Under the pieces are notes generated by a model, which searched no databases, had not been told where the DNA came from, and worked only from the letters and a program-made list of their open reading frames with translations. Shown here piece after piece: positions 40,328 through 43,647 of a stretch of 43,647 nucleotides of DNA; the first letter of the stretch is position 1, and every line of letters starts with the position of its first letter. Made by a program: the position numbers and the translations under genes. The DNA is from CAYJEQ01 sp964371155 (lineage in GTDB: Bacteria > Bacillota > Clostridia > Oscillospirales > Ruminococcaceae): the NCBI GenBank assembly GCA_964371155.1, contig CAYJLI010000013.1:1-43647 (forward strand), in the 5' to 3' direction.

Positions 40328-41575
40328 TTATTTCATTTTTCTAACAATTTTTAGCGCTAAATTCATTGCATTTGAAGAAGCTCTTTTTCGCACATTTTTT
40401 CTGCTCGGATTAATCCCAGGCATTTTCATTTCCTGCACCTCGGTTTTTTGTGCAGTTGCAATAGCGATATATACAAGCCCCACAGGCTTTTCCTCACTGC
40501 CACCGCCCGGGCCTGCTATGCCTGTTATGCCAATGGCAATGTCCGCAGAAGAGAGCGAAAGCACTCCCTCAGCCATAGCCTTAGCTGTTTGAGTGGACAC
40601 AGCACCGTGCTTATCAATGTCGCCTACTCCGAGCAGCTTCTCTTTTATATTATTGCCATAGCTGCATATGCCGCAGTCAAAGACATGGGATGCCCCTGCC
40701 ACATCTGTAATGCGCTTGGAGATAAGCCCACCGGTACAGCTCTCGGCTACTGCAATCTTCATATTTTTATCAGTGAGTGCTTCCACAAGTGCGTATTCGA
40801 TACCGTCGGAGTCCACACCGTATATGCTATCAGTAGGAAGCATTGTGCGCAGCTTCGCTTCTGCTTCGTCCACTAATTTTACCGCTTCAATTTCATTTTC
40901 AGCAAAGGCGATAATTCGTACAATCACCTCAAAATCACCCACATATGTAGCTATCGAGGGATTGATGCTGTCCACAGCATAATCTTTTATATGCTCGAAT
41001 ATATCCGATTCACCATAGCCGAAAATATTTAAATTTCTGCAAGCGCTGAATTTGTTTGTGAGCTTTAGAAGATAGTCGCCCACAAAGTCATCCATCATCG
41101 GGTTTACTTCCCTTGGCGGGCCGGGAAACATTATGATTTTTTTGCCGTCGTCAGTAGTGAGTATCAGCCCCGGTGCAGTCCCCTTTTTATTAGGTATTAC
41201 AACAGCGTCCTTGGGTATCATAGCCTGCTTTAAATTGCTTGGAGGCATTTCACGGTCGAGTTTTGTGTAAAAGCTTTCTATCAGATTTCTAATTTCAGTA
41301 TTCTCCACAAGCTCCTTACCGATTACCTCGCAAACAGTTTCCTTGCTTAAATCGTCATATGTTGGGCCCATGCCACCAGTGGTCACAATAATATCTGCGC
41401 GTGAAAGCGCCACTTTTAGTTGCTCTGAGAGCCTTGCAGGATGATCTCCCACCACCGACTGATGAAGCACTTCAATTCCTATTTCCCTCAGCTTTTTTGA
41501 AATATAAGCTGTGTTTGTATTAACAGTATAGCCTGTGAGAAGCTCCTCACCTATCGAAATAATTTCACAAATCAT
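40328..41575 (-). CDS. cinA: CinA / nicotinamide-nucleotide amidase
   Basis: A 415-residue two-domain protein. The N-terminal MoaB/MogA-like domain (CEIISIGEELLTGYTVNTNTAYISKKL, VTTGGMGPTYDDLSKETV, FPGPPREVNPMM) has ADP-ribose or nucleotide pyrophosphatase activity in characterised homologues. The C-terminal PncC domain (VAESCTGGLISKRITDVAGASHVF, GVSTQTAKAMAEG-like sequence, AIGITGIAGPGGGSEEKPVGLVYIA) deamidates nicotinamide mononucleotide in pyridine nucleotide salvage. Complete at the usual length. The start has GGAGG six bases before ATG. Though named for competence in streptococci, here it is a single gene with its own terminator. Confidence 0.96.
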   Translation of the reverse strand: MICEIISIGEELLTGYTVNTNTAYISKKLREIGIEVLHQSVVGDHPARLSEQLKVALSRADIIVTTGGMGPTYDDLSKETVCEVIGKELVENTEIRNLIESFYTKLDREMPPSNLKQAMIPKDAVVIPNKKGTAPGLILTTDDGKKIIMFPGPPREVNPMMDDFVGDYLLKLTNKFSACRNLNIFGYGESDIFEHIKDYAVDSINPSIATYVGDFEVIVRIIAFAENEIEAVKLVDEAEAKLRTMLPTDSIYGVDSDGIEYALVEALTDKNMKIAVAESCTGGLISKRITDVAGASHVFDCGICSYGNNIKEKLLGVGDIDKHGAVSTQTAKAMAEGVLSLSSADIAIGITGIAGPGGGSEEKPVGLVYIAIATAQKTEVQEMKMPGINPSRKNVRKRASSNAMNLALKIVRKMK

Positions 41576-41769
41576 GTTTTTCCTCCACCTAAAACTTTTT
41601 TTATTCCAAAGTAATTATAGTATATCGGCGGATTAAATTCAAGCAGATAATAAATGTGCAGTAAAAGCGAATATTAAAGCCATAGCCACTTAATAAGTAG
41701 TTGCATGGGCAAAATGTAGGAAATTCAGGGGTAAAAGATGGGCAATGTCGATAAAGAGGGCGTTTTAAA

Positions 41770-41798
41770 TTGACACTATGATATTTTCGTGATAGAAT
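41770..41798 (+). promoter_or_regulatory. Promoter for the nucleoside-diphosphate sugar dehydratase gene
   Basis: A consensus TTGACA (41770-41775) and TAGAAT (41793-41798) lie exactly 17 bases apart, about 38 bases before the TTG start codon. This is the best sigma-A-type promoter in the window. Confidence 0.8.
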
Positions 41799-41835
41799 TA
41801 AGTGCTAAAATTACGAAATAAGGAGCATCCACGCT

Positions 41836-43647
41836 TTGAAAAATAAAATTAAACTATATGCTTTTATAGTGCTCGAGATGGGACTAACAGTGGTTTGCGC
41901 ACTCTTAGCCACCTATCTGAGATTTGAATTTAATATACCACGAAACCATTATGATATGCTAATTATCTTCATCCCAATTGCTATCGTAGCCACGGTTGTG
42001 AGCAGTATTTTTGTTGGAAACTACAACAATATCCTATCCTATTTTGGATTTACAGAGCTTTTAGGGCAGATATTAGTTTCGAGCTTTACAACCACTGTTA
42101 TTTTAGCCTGCAAGGTGTTTGCTTTTCCGGAGATTTCGGGCTCGATAACGGTGATATATGGTGTGCTATTTTTCCTGCTTTCCACTGCACTAAGGGGAAT
42201 ACCGAGGGTGCAAAAATGGCTTGCAATTGTTGTTAATGCGAAATACGGCAGAACAAAGCGCATCATGATAGTGGGCGCAGGGGACACGGGCGTAATGCTT
42301 GCAAAGCAGATTATGGGCAGTGATAACTATGATATGTACCCCGTGGTTTTTGTTGATGATAATGACGACAAACAGGGCAAAAAAGTTGCTAATATACCCG
42401 TAAAGGGCAAAATTGAGGATGCGCCTAAAATTGCTAAACTGCTTGCGATAGATGAAATTATTATAGCCATTCCCTCCGCAAGTAAAAAAGAGATGCTCTA
42501 TCTACTCGATAAAACCGCCGATGCAGGAATACCCACAAGGGTGTTTAGGCATGCTATTGACGCAGAAAAATTCATGTCTGGGGAAACCACTCAGATAAAA
42601 GAAGTATCCATTGAAGACCTACTGTTTAGAGAGCCGATTGTGGTGGAAAATCCGCTAAATCGCCAGCTAATCGAGGGTAAGGTAGTTATGGTTACGGGAG
42701 GTGTGGGTTCGATAGGCTCGGAACTATGCAGGCAGGTGCTTGAAAACGGCTGTAAAAAGCTGATAATATTTGATATTCATGAAAATGGGCTTTTTGAGAT
42801 AAACGAAGAGTTAAAACACAAATTCGAGGGCAAATACATCACATGCCTTGCTTCGGTGAGGGATGTAAACAGAATTGACTATCTCTTCTCATTGCACAAG
42901 CCAAGCATAGTATTCCATGCGGCGGCGCATAAGCATGTGCCGATGATGGAGATAAACCCATTCGAAGCGGTAAAAAATAATGTAATAGGCACGCAAAACA
43001 TCATAGAAGCAGCAATTAGGCATAAATCAGACAAACTTATCTTAATCTCCACCGACAAAGCTGTGCACCCAACAAATGTTATGGGGGCTACAAAAAGAGT
43101 GTGCGAGCTCATGGTGAAAGCATATTGCGGCAGGGGCACGGAGATGGTTGCGGTGCGATTTGGCAATGTACTTGAGTCTAACGGCTCTGTTATACCGCTA
43201 TTTAAAAAGCAGATTGCGAAAGGCGGCCCTGTTACAGTTACCCACAAAGACATGGTCAGGTATTTTATGACTATAAAAGAAGCGGTGTCGCTGGTGCTAT
43301 CGGCAGGAGCATTTGCCAAAAACTCAGAGCTATTTGTGCTTGATATGGGCGAGCCTGTAAAAATTTATGAGCTTGCAAATAGCCTTATAAAACTTTCGGG
43401 CAAAACACCCGATGTGGACATAAAAATTGAAATCACAGGTCTTCGTCCGGGCGAAAAGCTCTTTGAAGAAATTGTGCTTGGCAGTGAAGCGGTGGACAAT
43501 ACCTCGCATAAGAAGATATTCATACTAAAAGGCGATAACCTTTCAAAGGTCGATTTCTTAGAAAGAGTGGCGGAGCTTAAAAAACTCGCAGATGCAAATA
43601 GCGATGAAGCTAAAATGAGGGAGCTTTTATTTGATTTAATTGCGGAG
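41836..43647 (+). CDS. PglF/CapD-like UDP-GlcNAc 4,6-dehydratase, 3' end beyond window
   Basis: The frame is open for 604 codons up to the right edge, so the C-terminus is missing but little should remain. Four hydrophobic helices occupy about residues 5-110, followed by a first Rossmann-like domain (RIMIVGAGDTGVMLAKQI, YPVVFVDDNDDKQGKKV), then the SDR dehydratase domain (GKVVMVTGGVGSIGSELCRQ, HAAAHKHVPMME, LISTDKAVHPTNVMGATKRVCEL, RFGNVLESNGSVIPLFK). This is the layout of PglF, EpsC and CapD, which convert UDP-GlcNAc to UDP-4-keto-6-deoxy-GlcNAc. Start is TTG, with AAGGAG ten bases upstream and a strong promoter. It is 12 kb from the polysaccharide locus but supplies its missing first step. 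Confidence 0.93.
   Translation, partial: MKNKIKLYAFIVLEMGLTVVCALLATYLRFEFNIPRNHYDMLIIFIPIAIVATVVSSIFVGNYNNILSYFGFTELLGQILVSSFTTTVILACKVFAFPEISGSITVIYGVLFFLLSTALRGIPRVQKWLAIVVNAKYGRTKRIMIVGAGDTGVMLAKQIMGSDNYDMYPVVFVDDNDDKQGKKVANIPVKGKIEDAPKIAKLLAIDEIIIAIPSASKKEMLYLLDKTADAGIPTRVFRHAIDAEKFMSGETTQIKEVSIEDLLFREPIVVENPLNRQLIEGKVVMVTGGVGSIGSELCRQVLENGCKKLIIFDIHENGLFEINEELKHKFEGKYITCLASVRDVNRIDYLFSLHKPSIVFHAAAHKHVPMMEINPFEAVKNNVIGTQNIIEAAIRHKSDKLILISTDKAVHPTNVMGATKRVCELMVKAYCGRGTEMVAVRFGNVLESNGSVIPLFKKQIAKGGPVTVTHKDMVRYFMTIKEAVSLVLSAGAFAKNSELFVLDMGEPVKIYELANSLIKLSGKTPDVDIKIEITGLRPGEKLFEEIVLGSEAVDNTSHKKIFILKGDNLSKVDFLERVAELKKLADANSDEAKMRELLFDLIAE

Overview
The window is chromosomal DNA from a low-GC Gram-positive bacterium, most likely an anaerobic member of the Clostridia. 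Three things point there. There is a clostridial-type 2[4Fe-4S] ferredoxin. There are two conserved Firmicutes housekeeping blocks: decarboxylase-darA-holB-ricT, and phoH-ybeY-era-yqzL-recO-comEC-holA. Shine-Dalgarno sites are strong and purine-rich, with frequent TTG starts. No phage, IS element, CRISPR array or rRNA was seen. Assignments rest on reading translated motifs and gene order, with no database search.

Layout. 1-4250 (minus): the 5' part of a tRNA-Arg(CCG), a ferredoxin, then ricT, holB, darA and a PLP decarboxylase, close to the Bacillus yaaO-yaaT order. 4400-8520 (plus): a short QueG-like iron-sulfur protein, a FemAB-type peptidyltransferase and a DUF1846 protein, with promoters and a strong terminator. 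8620-12280 (minus): proB-proA followed by two exported proteins of unknown function. 12480-29200 (plus): a 17-kb Wzx/Wzy-type surface polysaccharide locus. It encodes sugar-nucleotide enzymes (three DegT-type aminotransferases, a sugar N-formyltransferase, a UDP-sugar 6-dehydrogenase, and WbpB/WbpD-like proteins), a PglC-like initiating phosphoglycosyl transferase, five glycosyltransferases, an O-antigen polymerase/ligase and a flippase. It ends in a terminator.

29200-41580 (minus): an MBOAT/DHHW membrane acyltransferase-like pair with a small membrane protein between them, then rnmV, holA, comEC, recO, yqzL, era, ybeY, phoH and cinA. 41770 to the end (plus): a promoter and a 3'-truncated UDP-N-acetylglucosamine 4,6-dehydratase of the PglF/CapD family. 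It can supply the 4-keto sugar that the aminotransferase and formyltransferase of the polysaccharide locus would need.

Most noteworthy points. (1) The AlgI-like MBOAT protein and its DHHW partner have both lost the residues that define catalysis in their families, so the pair looks like a conserved but non-catalytic or re-purposed module. (2) A 142-bp unit is tandemly duplicated between era and yqzL. Its hairpin is preserved only in minus-strand RNA, because every non-Watson-Crick position becomes a G-U wobble there. (3) A perfect 34-bp palindrome sits directly upstream of the yqzL-recO ribosome binding site. (4) The polysaccharide locus pairs an EpsN/PglE-like aminotransferase with an N-formyltransferase instead of the usual PglD acetyltransferase, which predicts a 4-formamido sugar.
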